From NCBI GenBank assembly GCA_013821985.1, contig PNJQ01000002.1, positions 48,085-112,084 of the forward strand: a stretch of DNA of 64,000 bases, in the 5' to 3' direction. Of this stretch, positions 7,696-16,819 are shown piece by piece (the first letter of the stretch is position 1; each line of letters begins with the position of its first letter). Source of the DNA: Opitutus sp. GTDB taxonomy: Bacteria > Verrucomicrobiota > Verrucomicrobiia > Opitutales > Opitutaceae. The notes under the pieces were generated by a model, which had not been told where the DNA came from, did no database searches, and saw nothing but the letters and a program-made list of their open reading frames with translations. The position numbers were made by a program, and so were the translations under genes.

Positions 7696-9330
7696 ATGTC
7701 ATCGTCCGTTTCCAACCTGGCCTTGCGACTCAAGCAGGACCTTCCTGCGACCGTCGCCCGTGTTTGCCTAGCCTTAGGGGCGAAGCCGCAATCCCTCCTG
7801 CGGGGCAAGCGGTTTGCCGAGGCGTGCCTCATCGGCTCCTTCGCCGCGTTGAAACGCTCGCCGGTGGCCGTGCCCGCCGAACCGCCGCTACGGGTCGTTT
7901 TTTTCACGATGCTCGGCAGCCATTCTTTCATGACTGGCACGGAGCTGGCCCTTGCGCGGGCCATGCGCAACCGTGGGCATGAAGTGCATGTGGTGCTTTG
8001 TGATGGGATCCTGCCTGCGTGCGAGAACCGCAACACTGGCAATGCGGACAATTGGGACCTGGTCTGCCGCAAGTGCGCCTTGCGCGGGCGCGGCATGGCA
8101 GGGGCGGCCGGCATCACTACACACTTCTTTTCCGACTTGGTCGCGGCAGCCAGCGATGCCGAGGCCGACCGCCTGATCGAGGCGGAGGACTTCAGCTATA
8201 TCGTGGAGAGCTCCCTTTATAAGTTCTTCCGGGTGGGCCGACTGGCAGGCACTGCGGAGGAGAAGGAGCAGGGGCGCCGCATCGAAGATGCCTGCCGGCT
8301 GACGGCGCGCGCCGCCATCGCCCTCTCCCGCCTCGCGCCTGATCGCGTGCTGATGAGCCACGGCGTCTACTCTTCCTGGGCTCCGGCGCTGCAAATATTC
8401 AACCACCTGGGGATTTCCACGGCCGTTTATAACAAGGGCAAGCGCCGCAACTCCGGCGTCATCAACTGGGTCAAGGGCGCCATGGACTGGGATGTCTCCC
8501 GTGAATGGGAACGCGTGAAGGATAGGGAGCTTTCCACTGCCGAACTCGCCGCCATCCAGGATTACCTCGCGAGCCGCGTTACGCACAAGGGCGACGCCCT
8601 AAAATACAATTTCGGCGAGAAAGAGGAGCGGGAGCAAACGCTCAAGCGCTTTGACCTCGACGCTGCCAAGCCCATATTCGTGCTCTTCACGAACGTGCTC
8701 TGGGACGCGGCCAGCGCGCAGAAAGAGATCGCATTCCCGAACGCGGTGGAATGGGTCATGGAAACCATCCGCTGGTTTGCCGCCCACCCGGACAAGCAGC
8801 TGGTGGTGAAGATCCATCCCGCCGAGGTGGTGATCGGCACGAACCAGCCGTTTGTGCGGGAAATCGAGCGGATCTTCCCGCAGTTGCCCGAAAACGTCCG
8901 AGTCATCGCGCCACAGGAAAAGGTCAACTCGTGGTCGATAACCCAGATCACCACCGCCGGCCTGGTGCACACAAGCACGCCCGGCATGGAGTTGCCGCTG
9001 GAAGGCGTGCCGTGCATCGTGGTTTCGGGGGTGCACTATCGTGGCAAGGGCTTCACCCTGGATATCGGCTCGCGAGAAGAATACTTCCGCATGCTTGACC
9101 GGTGGGAGGACGTGGTAGTGGATCGCGAACGCTGCAAGCGTTCCGCCCTGCGTTACGCGCACCTGCTTTTTGAGCGTTACCATCTCGATTGGTCCTTCTT
9201 GATCGAGCGAGGATACGGCCGCTACGTCGCGATCAATGCTCGCAGCGACGCGGAGCTGGCCGCTCATCCCACGGTGAAACTGGTATGCGATTCCCTAGAA
9301 AGACAAAATGATTTCCTGCGGGCGAATTAA
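7696..9330 (+). CDS. Capsule-polysaccharide-type glycosyltransferase-like protein
   Basis: 544 residues from the ATG at 7696; the open frame extends further upstream but overlaps the previous gene. After a basic N-terminus, PLRVVFFTMLGSHSFMTGTELALARAMRNRGHEVHVVLCDG begins a GT-B-like Rossmann half. The C-terminal half has KQLVVKIHPAE, TTAGLVHTSTPGMELPLEGVPCIVVSGVHYRGKGFTLDI, like Capsule_synth (KpsS/KpsC-type) enzymes. A CENRNTG...CRKCALRG cluster of cysteines is unusual. Placed directly after the CMP-transferase, it may transfer the nonulosonic acid; that is inference. Confidence 0.65.
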   Translation: MSSSVSNLALRLKQDLPATVARVCLALGAKPQSLLRGKRFAEACLIGSFAALKRSPVAVPAEPPLRVVFFTMLGSHSFMTGTELALARAMRNRGHEVHVVLCDGILPACENRNTGNADNWDLVCRKCALRGRGMAGAAGITTHFFSDLVAAASDAEADRLIEAEDFSYIVESSLYKFFRVGRLAGTAEEKEQGRRIEDACRLTARAAIALSRLAPDRVLMSHGVYSSWAPALQIFNHLGISTAVYNKGKRRNSGVINWVKGAMDWDVSREWERVKDRELSTAELAAIQDYLASRVTHKGDALKYNFGEKEEREQTLKRFDLDAAKPIFVLFTNVLWDAASAQKEIAFPNAVEWVMETIRWFAAHPDKQLVVKIHPAEVVIGTNQPFVREIERIFPQLPENVRVIAPQEKVNSWSITQITTAGLVHTSTPGMELPLEGVPCIVVSGVHYRGKGFTLDIGSREEYFRMLDRWEDVVVDRERCKRSALRYAHLLFERYHLDWSFLIERGYGRYVAINARSDAELAAHPTVKLVCDSLERQNDFLRAN

Positions 9331-9571
9331 CTGAAATGGACCAAATGGCACTGGCTGCACGACGCGGCAATACCCTGCGGAGGGGATTTTCGAAAAGCTG
9401 ACGACGAAAAAACTCCATGATCCAACTACTGAAGAAAGCCGTGCACCGGATATTCGGGAAGCAACTTCATCGGCTTTCCCTGCGAAAAATCCGGTGCAAT
9501 CCATAGCCGACAGCGCTCTGGTTGCCGCTCCCGCAATCAATAACAACTTCAACTGACCGGGCTCCGTCCTG
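9331..9571 (+). other. Gap with interleaved inverted repeats
   Basis: This is a 241-base gap without a convincing gene. GAAAGCCG (9434-9441) pairs with CGGCTTTC (9471-9478), and the adjoining TGCACCGGAT (9442-9451) pairs with ATCCGGTGCA (9489-9498). The order A-B-A'-B' allows two alternative hairpins or a pseudoknot-like fold in the transcript. Short translated stretches here resemble nothing I recognise. Confidence 0.5.
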
Positions 9572-10177
9572 ATGCCCCCCATGTCCGCTTTGCCACAAAA
9601 AAAACACCAGGGCCTCCCGGTCATCGGTTCACCCTCGGGGGCTTGGGGTGCACGCGCTGCCATTTTAGGACTCTATCTTTTTAATCGGTGGTTTTCCTTC
9701 TTCCCGTTTCATGCCCCGCGACTGTGGATTATCCGGCGCATGCTGGGCAGCATAGGGAAGTTTCCGAGCATCCTCATTGGCTTGGAGGTTCGCTCGCCAA
9801 GGAATATTCATCTGGGTGACTACGTGGTACTCAATCGCGGCGTGCTGCTGGATGGCCGCGGAGGGCGGCTGAGCATTGGTAACAACGTGGACATTGCCCA
9901 GGACGTGGCGATTTGGACCTTGGAGCACGATGTCCACGACGACTTACACCAGACCCGCGGAGCAGAGGTGCACATCGAGGACTACGCGTGGATCGGTTTC
10001 CGGGCGGTGATCATGCCAGGGGTCAAGGTCGGACGAGGCGCGGTGGTCGCTGCGGGGGCGGTGGTGACGCGTGACGTGCCCGCAAAGGCGATTGTGGGCG
10101 GGGTGCCCGCCAAGCGAATCGGCGAGCGCCGGAGCGAACTGAAATACCAGAATAACCATCGCCCTTGGTTCCAATAG
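9572..10177 (+). CDS. Left-handed beta-helix acyltransferase (WcaF/maltose-acetyltransferase-like)
   Basis: 201 residues; a second ATG at 9581 would give 198. From about residue 70 there are hexapeptide repeats ([83 protein letters not shown]). TLEHDVHD includes the likely catalytic His. Family role: O- or N-acetylation of sugars in polysaccharide assembly. The N-terminal [29 protein letters not shown] is hydrophobic, as in colanic-acid-type acetyltransferases. Confidence 0.85.
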   Translation: MPPMSALPQKKHQGLPVIGSPSGAWGARAAILGLYLFNRWFSFFPFHAPRLWIIRRMLGSIGKFPSILIGLEVRSPRNIHLGDYVVLNRGVLLDGRGGRLSIGNNVDIAQDVAIWTLEHDVHDDLHQTRGAEVHIEDYAWIGFRAVIMPGVKVGRGAVVAAGAVVTRDVPAKAIVGGVPAKRIGERRSELKYQNNHRPWFQ

Positions 10178-10237
10178 GGTATCGGGACTTTGGCCTCTGG
10201 TGAGGCGCTGTAGTTCGTCCCGCTAAAAATTCCCGTT

Positions 10238-11812
10238 TTGTCCGCAGTCAGCTCGATTTCCAAATTGACGGCTGTCAATGCCTGCATCGCCGTGGTGGGT
10301 CTCGCCACCAGCGTGGCGATGGCCTGGATGTTTGGCATCTCGTCTGAAATTCAGATATTTTTCGCGGGATCCAGCATGATGACGATTCTGCTGAAATTTT
10401 TTCAAGTTGGGCAGATTTCCGAGCTGTTTGTTCCTGAATATGTCCGTCGGCAGGAGTTGGATGGCGATGCGGCCGCCAACCGTTTTATTTCGGTGCTCCT
10501 GAATCACATCATGGCGGGACTGGCCGTCATCGGGGCCATCTTATTCTTGCTGGCCCCAGTGTTCGGGCGCTGGATTGCCCCGGGATTTGCGGGCGCACAA
10601 CAGCAGCAAGTGGGAATGGTCTTTCAGGCGTTGCTCCCGGTGCTGGGATTGGTAGTGGTCAGCAGTTTTCTCCAGGCCGTCGCCAATGCCCGGGGATGGT
10701 ATGGGCGCTTCGAAAGCTTTACTTTGGTAGGCGCCGTGCTGGGATTGCTCTGCCTGATGGTGACGGCGCGCTGGCTTGGACTGTGGGCTTTGGTTTTATC
10801 CCAGGTGGTGACCCAAGGACTTTCCTTTTTGCAAGGCTGGGCTTTTTTGCGGGACAAAGGTTATCGTCACGCTTGGATTTGGCAGGAGAAGGGTTTTAAC
10901 CCCCGGCGGTTTGCCGGTCAGCTCAAAGCGACCACCATTTACGTTTTCGCCACGCAGTGGTATACTTTCGCATTCACAGCCGCGCTCACATTACTGCCCG
11001 GCGGGGCGCTCGCGGTGTACAAATATGCCGAGAATCTTTATACTCGCACGAGTTCACTCTTCCTGCGCCCGGTGAGCGTGGTGTTTTTTACCGATGCCTC
11101 CGTGCTGACGCACCGCCAGCCGACGAAACTGCGGGAGCGACTGCACGCGGCCCTCTATCAATACGCGATGATCTATGCGGTCCTGATTGCCGGCCTGTTT
11201 CCGGCCATGCCCAATTTGCTGGGGGCGCTGTGGGGCGGCGCGCGTTATACCCCCGCGGAGATCGCCCAGACCGTTCTTTTTGCTTGGTGTCTGTTTGGCC
11301 TGCTGCTCGTCGATGGCACAGCGTTGGTGTATCGAAAGCTCAACATCGTATGCGACGGCATCATGGTGCAGTATTTCGCGATGACTCTGGTGCAGGTGGG
11401 CTCGGCCTTGGTGGCGTTGCCCTTGATCCGGTCTTTCGGCGTGTGGGGAGCGGCGGGCATGGTTGCGCTTAACATGCTGGGTTTTTGGGTTTCCAGCGCC
11501 GGCGTGCTCTGGTGGCGGCGGAAGGAACTCTGGGCCTTTTTCCCTGCCCGCACTTGGAAACTCGTGCCCGCCGTCGTCGGCTCACTGGCGGTGACCGTGC
11601 TCGTGGCGAAATGGCTTCCTGTGCTGGCTTACGCCGGCTCGGTTTCGTTGCCGGGCAAAATAGTTGAGTTTGGCAAGGCCAGCTTCCTCGGCTTGGTGGG
11701 ATTGCTGGTCGCGGTCGGCCTCGCCGGGCTGCTCGGCGTGCCGGGGCTTGGCCGCGCCGAAATCTATCAACGCTGGCACCGGCTGAGGAACCGGGTGTTC
11801 AAGCCTTCCTGA
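10238..11812 (+). CDS. Polysaccharide flippase, MurJ/Wzx-like MOP superfamily
   Basis: 524 residues with about 13-14 hydrophobic segments across the whole length. FVPEYVRRQELDGDAAANRFISVLLNHIMAGLAVIGAILFLLAPVFGRWIAPGF is the layout of the MurJ/MVIN group of multidrug/oligosaccharidyl-lipid/polysaccharide exporters. The start is TTG at 10238 because an in-frame stop lies just upstream and the next ATG would remove the first helix. Expected role: flipping the undecaprenyl-linked repeat unit across the inner membrane, consistent with the ligase/polymerase and glycosyltransferases downstream. Confidence 0.85.
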   Translation: MSAVSSISKLTAVNACIAVVGLATSVAMAWMFGISSEIQIFFAGSSMMTILLKFFQVGQISELFVPEYVRRQELDGDAAANRFISVLLNHIMAGLAVIGAILFLLAPVFGRWIAPGFAGAQQQQVGMVFQALLPVLGLVVVSSFLQAVANARGWYGRFESFTLVGAVLGLLCLMVTARWLGLWALVLSQVVTQGLSFLQGWAFLRDKGYRHAWIWQEKGFNPRRFAGQLKATTIYVFATQWYTFAFTAALTLLPGGALAVYKYAENLYTRTSSLFLRPVSVVFFTDASVLTHRQPTKLRERLHAALYQYAMIYAVLIAGLFPAMPNLLGALWGGARYTPAEIAQTVLFAWCLFGLLLVDGTALVYRKLNIVCDGIMVQYFAMTLVQVGSALVALPLIRSFGVWGAAGMVALNMLGFWVSSAGVLWWRRKELWAFFPARTWKLVPAVVGSLAVTVLVAKWLPVLAYAGSVSLPGKIVEFGKASFLGLVGLLVAVGLAGLLGVPGLGRAEIYQRWHRLRNRVFKPS

Positions 11813-11819
11813 ACTACGG

Positions 11820-12872
11820 ATGAAAATCGGCCTTATTCCTTTCGGTGGCGACACCAACCCTTACCAAGAACTGACGCGGCGCGCATTGGTTGCGCAGGGA
11901 CTCGATGTCCGCACCTTTCCCAAGAGCAACTGGCTGCCTCTATGGCGGGCGGCACAAACGGGAGTGGAGGTTCTCCACCTCGACTGGCCGCATTCTTTTT
12001 ATATGGGGGCGGGGCCCGTCCAGAGTGCGATTAAACGCACCCAATTTCTCTGGCAACTGTCTCATCTGGACGGTGTGAAGCTAGTCTGGACGGTACATAA
12101 TCTCCAGTCCCATGACTCGGCGGGAAGAGCTGAGCCCGAACTCGAATGGCTCGCCCGGCGCGTGGATGCGCTGGTTTCATTATCGCAGAAGGGCGTGGAT
12201 CTCATTCATCGCCGCTGGCCGGTGACGGCAACCAAGCCAATCACTGTGATCCCGCTCGGTCATTTTGCCGACTGGTATAATACTGGCCTGCAAAAAGACG
12301 AAGCCCGCCAAGTCTTGGGCGTGCCTGTGGGGGCCAAACTGGCGGTCTTCGCCGGCCGCTTGCAGCCTTACAAGGGCTTGGAATTGTTAATTCCCGCTTT
12401 TCAAAAAGTAGCCCGGCAAAATGAGTGGCTGTTACTCGCCGGGGAACCATCCAGCGCCGAATATACCGAAAGATTGCGGACCTTGATCAAGGGACATCCG
12501 CGCGTGATATTCCAACCGCGCCTGCTGGACCGGGCGGAATTGGGGCAGGCCATCGCGACCTCGGACTTCGCGGTGTTTCCCTTCAAGGAAATCTTCAATT
12601 CCGCTTCCGTGGTTCTGGCCCTGAGTTTTGGCAAGCCGGTGGTCGCGCCTGCGCGCGGATCCCTGGACGAGGTAATTCCCCAGGAGGCGTGGTTTTCAAT
12701 GGGCCAGGGTTCGCCCGGGGAGCTTGAAGCGGCGTTGTGGGCCGCGTTTAGGGCCGACGACCTGCCCGCTCGCGGCCTAATTGCAGCTCGCAAGATGCGG
12801 ATTGAGCATTCTTGGTCGATTGTCGGCGAGCGTTTGGCGAGCATGTATTTTTCGTTGGGAGTCAAATCGTGA
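11820..12872 (+). CDS. Glycosyltransferase family 4
   Basis: 350 residues, GT-B fold. The N-terminal MKIGLIPFGGDTNPYQELTRRAL acceptor domain is followed by LAVFAGRLQPYKGLELLIPAF and FPFKEIFNSASVVLALSFGKPVVAPARGSLDEVI, the donor-binding region with the EX7E-type glutamate region replaced by EIFNSASVVLAL. Cytosolic or membrane-peripheral. It starts 7 bases after the flippase, and its TGA overlaps the GTG start of the next GT4 (12869-12872). Donor and acceptor cannot be told. Confidence 0.85.
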   Translation: MKIGLIPFGGDTNPYQELTRRALVAQGLDVRTFPKSNWLPLWRAAQTGVEVLHLDWPHSFYMGAGPVQSAIKRTQFLWQLSHLDGVKLVWTVHNLQSHDSAGRAEPELEWLARRVDALVSLSQKGVDLIHRRWPVTATKPITVIPLGHFADWYNTGLQKDEARQVLGVPVGAKLAVFAGRLQPYKGLELLIPAFQKVARQNEWLLLAGEPSSAEYTERLRTLIKGHPRVIFQPRLLDRAELGQAIATSDFAVFPFKEIFNSASVVLALSFGKPVVAPARGSLDEVIPQEAWFSMGQGSPGELEAALWAAFRADDLPARGLIAARKMRIEHSWSIVGERLASMYFSLGVKS

Positions 12873-14011
12873 GCGCTGAAAAAACCGTCATCGTCTTTGT
12901 GACCACAAGCTTCGGACGTGGCGAAAACGGCCCGGAAACCTACGCGCGCTACCTGTGGGAAGGTTTTTGCGCCGATGTTGGCGTGGAATTTCACGTGGTG
13001 GCGCCGAGCTTTCCCGGGACGCATCCGCGGTGGCATGCCGCCGGCACGTCGAACAATTCATGGACATTCTACCGGGGGCTCAGCCGCATGGCGCTGGCGG
13101 TCGCCCGGAGCTGTAGTCCGGGTCGCGTCATTATCCACTGCAACCACTGTCACCTCGATCCCTTGGTGTTGAAGGGCGGCTTCCAAGTGTTTGGCCAAAT
13201 CAATGATTACGAGAACGCTGAGTTACCGGGACGCTGGCGGGACGTAATCAGGCACCAGGGATTCCGGCGAGGGATTTCGCTTTGGCTGAGGCGCAGGCGG
13301 GAAAAGAGCTTTGTAGAAAACCAGGACGTCACGGTGTGCAATTCGGAGTATACACGGCGCGCGGTACTGGATGCCTATCATCCGGCTCGCGCGCGGAATG
13401 TCGTCACGATTCACAAGGCGGTTGATCTCGAAATCTACCGTCCGCCCACGCCGCTGCCGGATGATCCACTGGCGCGTGATAGGCGTCGATTGCAGCTGCT
13501 TTTCGTGGGGACGGATTTTGTGCGCAAGGGCCTCGACTTGCTGCTGGCTGCAATGCCGCAATTGTGCGGGGTGTGCGAGTTGACCGTGGTAGGTCCAACC
13601 GAAAAGCAGGTGGAGCAGGCGTTTCCGCGTTTGGTTCAGGCGAGCCGCGAGGCCGGCACGGTCCGTTATGCAGGGCGGGTTGAAAAAGAGACGCTGCGTA
13701 AGATACTCTGGCGTTCGACCGCTTTGGTGCTGCCTTCGCGCGCGGAGGCCTTGGGTGTGGCACTTCTCGAAGCCGCGGCCGCTGGACTGCACGTTATCGG
13801 CTCGCGGGTGGGAGGAATTCCGGAGATCATCGAGCGTCTGCCGGGAGGGGTGATAATAGAGCCCGACTCGTCCGCGGCGATCGTCCGGGCAGTTCAGGCG
13901 ATCTCCGAAAACTCGATGCGTCCAGTCTTCGCGAACTCAGCCGTTGAGTTGTTTTCCAAACAACGGATGCTGGCGCGCCTCAGAAAACTATATTTATCTT
14001 TTCCGTATTAA
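12869..14011 (+). CDS. Glycosyltransferase family 4
   Basis: 380 residues from the GTG at 12869, which overlaps the upstream TGA; the longer open frame from 12812 is unlikely. IVFVTTSFGRGENGPETYARYLWEGF begins the acceptor domain. LQLLFVGTDFVRKGLDLLLAAMPQL and LPSRAEALGVALLEAAAAGLHVIGSRVGGIPEII form the GT4 donor site with the E-x7-E motif. An IHCNHCHLDPLVLKGG stretch is unusual. Its stop TAA overlaps the ATG of the ligase by one base (14009-14011). Confidence 0.87.
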   Translation: MSAEKTVIVFVTTSFGRGENGPETYARYLWEGFCADVGVEFHVVAPSFPGTHPRWHAAGTSNNSWTFYRGLSRMALAVARSCSPGRVIIHCNHCHLDPLVLKGGFQVFGQINDYENAELPGRWRDVIRHQGFRRGISLWLRRRREKSFVENQDVTVCNSEYTRRAVLDAYHPARARNVVTIHKAVDLEIYRPPTPLPDDPLARDRRRLQLLFVGTDFVRKGLDLLLAAMPQLCGVCELTVVGPTEKQVEQAFPRLVQASREAGTVRYAGRVEKETLRKILWRSTALVLPSRAEALGVALLEAAAAGLHVIGSRVGGIPEIIERLPGGVIIEPDSSAAIVRAVQAISENSMRPVFANSAVELFSKQRMLARLRKLYLSFPY

Positions 14012-15255
14012 TGAATGTATCCCGATCCAGATACGAGCTAGCGCCACCGCGACTCTTGCGCAACGCCGAAACTTCACCACTGGCGCTAGGATCCCCTCAA
14101 GCGGGCCAGAGTTTCGGAAGACGGGCGCTCTCAGTGTATTTCACGTGTCTATTGCTGGTCTACTATTTTGGCGTCCTAGTCCCATCGGTAGAAGGCGGCG
14201 AGAATACTTTCCTGCGCTACGCCTTAGCGGGGATCTACGTCATCGGCGCCGTCGTCGCTCTGTTCGCTCGTCGAGGGCTTCGCCAAAGCGTTATCGTTTG
14301 GCTTGGAGTTTTTATGTTTTGCGGCCTATTGAACTTAGCGGGCACTCACGAAAAGCTGGAAGCTTTCGGTCAATGGGTGCTCGTGCTTGGGCAGATATTT
14401 ATCTATTACCGACTTGCAACCGGACTTAACATCCAAGAATTCAAATCCTTGCTGCGTTACTTGGGCGTTTTGTGTGCAGGTTACGTGGTGTTTGCAGTCT
14501 GGCTTTGCCGTGATGAAATTGGACAGAATAGTTACCGTTGGCAGACTATCGCGTTTTATGCGGGAATCACGCTCTTCCTGTCATTCTTGCATAAGGTGGG
14601 ACCTCGGATCGTGCTGATGGCGATTTCGATTGTTGCACTTTATTTCTCTGCGGCCCGCGGAACGGTTTTGGCTGCGGGCGTGGCGAGCGTCGCCATCCTT
14701 TTTTCACGATCCTATTTGAAGAGCAGCAGATGGGCCATTTTCGCAGGAATTCTGGTGGTATTTGCGACAGTGCTATCCGGTCGGTTGACAGGCCTGATCG
14801 ATCAGTTTGCCTCGTTCAAATCCGCGAACGATCTAAGCATATTTGAGTCTATAAAGCGGACTGCTGAAGGGCGAATTATTTTATGGCAACGTGCGCAGGA
14901 TATGGTACTGGAGAATCCACTAGGTCTCGGCTTGGGGCAGAAATACGTGCTTTTCAACGAGGGTATATATTTCACCGTTCACAACGGCTACATAGGCACA
15001 ACGCTTGAAACCGGATTTGCTGGACTGGTCGTTGTCTTGGGGTTGTTGGGTTCCTTTTGGCGCAAGCTAACCGCGTTGAAGGCCGTCGATACGAAATTCG
15101 CAGTCTTGCTGAGGTCTATTACAATCTTCTACCTTGTCCGCGGATTCTACGAAAATTACCTCTTATTCAATTTCGCGAACTTGGTGACCAATATATTTTG
15201 GCTGATTATCATTTTCGTTATGTTTCGGGAAATTCGTCAAAGGAGGCCGGCTTGA
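14011..15255 (+). CDS. O-antigen ligase/polymerase-like membrane protein (Wzy_C)
   Basis: 414 residues with about 11-12 transmembrane helices. It has the large periplasmic loop region typical of Wzy_C/WaaL proteins: RTAEGRIILWQRAQDMVLENPLGLGLGQKYV and VHNGYIGTTLETGFAGLVVVLGLLG. Those carry the Arg and His of the family signature (G.R...W......NP..G.G and .H....... E.G). Expected role: polymerisation of repeat units or transfer of the chain in the inner membrane. This gene has a lower GC content than its neighbours. It overlaps the next gene (TGATG at 15253-15257). Confidence 0.85.
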   Translation: MNVSRSRYELAPPRLLRNAETSPLALGSPQAGQSFGRRALSVYFTCLLLVYYFGVLVPSVEGGENTFLRYALAGIYVIGAVVALFARRGLRQSVIVWLGVFMFCGLLNLAGTHEKLEAFGQWVLVLGQIFIYYRLATGLNIQEFKSLLRYLGVLCAGYVVFAVWLCRDEIGQNSYRWQTIAFYAGITLFLSFLHKVGPRIVLMAISIVALYFSAARGTVLAAGVASVAILFSRSYLKSSRWAIFAGILVVFATVLSGRLTGLIDQFASFKSANDLSIFESIKRTAEGRIILWQRAQDMVLENPLGLGLGQKYVLFNEGIYFTVHNGYIGTTLETGFAGLVVVLGLLGSFWRKLTALKAVDTKFAVLLRSITIFYLVRGFYENYLLFNFANLVTNIFWLIIIFVMFREIRQRRPA

Positions 15256-16361
15256 TGCTTGCTGCCGCGCTTCCCTACTACAATCGACACGTCTGCGATA
15301 TTCTCGAGCAAACCTATGCTTTGCGGAAGCAAACCGGCCGTTATCTCGTGTGGCAGAACATGCCGGAATTCCGCAGTGGCAATGACTGGACGGAACCTTC
15401 TTCGGTGGAGAAAATTGGCAATTGGACGGCTGCATTTTCAAAACCTGCGGCCCGCTGGATTGCGATGGGAGAAGCCTATTTTTTTCTGGGATTCTTCGAT
15501 CCATTTCCAGCGATGCCTTTGCTGATAAAGCGGGCGCTCCGGACAGGGAAAAAAGTATACGTTGCGACTGAGGGATTGAAGCACAATAATCGCGCCGCTT
15601 TGAGGCGCTCGATCCTGCGGCCGCTGCGCGGGTATGCGAACGGCACGCTTTTGGCAATGGGGAGTGGGTGTGTGGACGATTTTCGTGCACTGGGCTTTGA
15701 TTGGTCAGCGCTCAATTTCGGATACGCCGAGAAAGCCTTGAAGAGTGTGCCTCATTCATTGGGCGAGGAGGCCTCGGAGGCAGGCAACCGTCCCCTGCGG
15801 CTTTTGGCCGTTGGCCAGTTGATCTCGAGGAAACGTTATGAATGGTTGGTCGAATTTATCGCGAAATTATCGCACACCCTCCCGATCGAATTGCGCATTT
15901 GTGGCACGGGTGTTGAAGAAGAACGTCTGCGGGACATCGTCGCTGCGTTGGCCGCGCCGGTTGAACTCATGGGCTTTTGTGCCCCGGATCGTCTCGCCCG
16001 CCAGTATGAATGGGCCGATATCTTTATTCATCCTGCGGAATATGAAGGGTGGGGCGTGGTTCTGAATCACGCACTTTCCTTCGGTCTGCCAATTCTCGCG
16101 GGGACTGGGGTCCGATCGGCTAACGGCATTCTGGTCAGGGACAACTGGAATGGGTTCACTTGCGCGACTGATCAAGAGTATGAAGCCGCCGTGCGCAAGC
16201 TGCACGTGGATTTGGCCTTTCGCAAGCAGTGCATTTCCAATTCAGAAGCATTGGGTTTCACATGGAGCGTGCCAGAGATTGCGCGGCGGCTCGCGCTCGA
16301 TTTGGATGGGCACGAGGGTCGCTATGAAGTGAATGAACCAATGGCCAAATTAAGCATATGA
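15255..16361 (+). CDS. Glycosyltransferase family 4
   Basis: 368 residues from the ATG at 15255, which overlaps the ligase stop. The same frame is open back to 15057, but that would overlap the ligase by about 200 bases. RPLRLLAVGQLISRKRYEWLVEFIAKL, ELRICGTGVEEERLRDIVA and DIFIHPAEYEGWGVVLNHALSFGLPILAGTGVRSANGIL mark the donor domain, including the E-x7-E-like EYEGWGVVLNHA. It overlaps the next gene by ATGA at 16358-16361. Confidence 0.85.
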   Translation: MLAAALPYYNRHVCDILEQTYALRKQTGRYLVWQNMPEFRSGNDWTEPSSVEKIGNWTAAFSKPAARWIAMGEAYFFLGFFDPFPAMPLLIKRALRTGKKVYVATEGLKHNNRAALRRSILRPLRGYANGTLLAMGSGCVDDFRALGFDWSALNFGYAEKALKSVPHSLGEEASEAGNRPLRLLAVGQLISRKRYEWLVEFIAKLSHTLPIELRICGTGVEEERLRDIVAALAAPVELMGFCAPDRLARQYEWADIFIHPAEYEGWGVVLNHALSFGLPILAGTGVRSANGILVRDNWNGFTCATDQEYEAAVRKLHVDLAFRKQCISNSEALGFTWSVPEIARRLALDLDGHEGRYEVNEPMAKLSI

Positions 16362-16801
16362 GTCCGGCGGTCATAGCGTATCGCGTCTCAAGGCGCTTGC
16401 ACCTATGGGGTCTTAAGAGAACCTCCCGGACTTTGGACTGGCTCAACCGACTTACCTTCGCCGGCTGGGTCCCAGGTTCGGCGAGCATCGGGAGGGATGT
16501 GAAACTCGGTTACCTGTCTCTCGGCATTGTCATTCACTCCGATGCCCGGATCGGTGATAGCTGCACCATTGCCCAAAATGTTACAATTGGAACGAAGCAT
16601 CCTGGCGGGCCCGTTCCAGTCATAGGGAATCACGTTTACTTGGGAGCAGGTTGCGTAGTGTTGGGCGGCGTCCGCATTGGCGATAATGTGACTATCGGTG
16701 CAAACAGCGTCGTCACAACGGATATCCCGGACGGCTCCATCGCTGTGGGCATTCCAGCCAAAGTTCTCGGGAAGATTGAGCGCGCAGGTCCCGAATCCTA
16801 A
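16358..16801 (+). CDS. Serine-acetyltransferase-like hexapeptide acyltransferase
   Basis: 147 residues. Hexapeptide repeats (ASIGRDVKLGYLSLGIVIHSDARIGDSCTIAQNVTIGTKH, VIGNHVYLGAGCVVLGGVRIGDNVTIGANSVVTTDIPDGSIAVGIPAKVLG) match the CysE/WcaB-type left-handed beta helix. His136-like and Lys-His near the repeats could be catalytic. The short helical N-terminus lacks the CysE trimerisation domain, so it is a sugar acetyltransferase rather than CysE. It could fill the missing acetyltransferase step for the PglE/PglF route far downstream, but that is speculation. Confidence 0.82.
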   Translation: MSPAVIAYRVSRRLHLWGLKRTSRTLDWLNRLTFAGWVPGSASIGRDVKLGYLSLGIVIHSDARIGDSCTIAQNVTIGTKHPGGPVPVIGNHVYLGAGCVVLGGVRIGDNVTIGANSVVTTDIPDGSIAVGIPAKVLGKIERAGPES

Positions 16802-16819
16802 GCTCATCCGCTGCAACTT

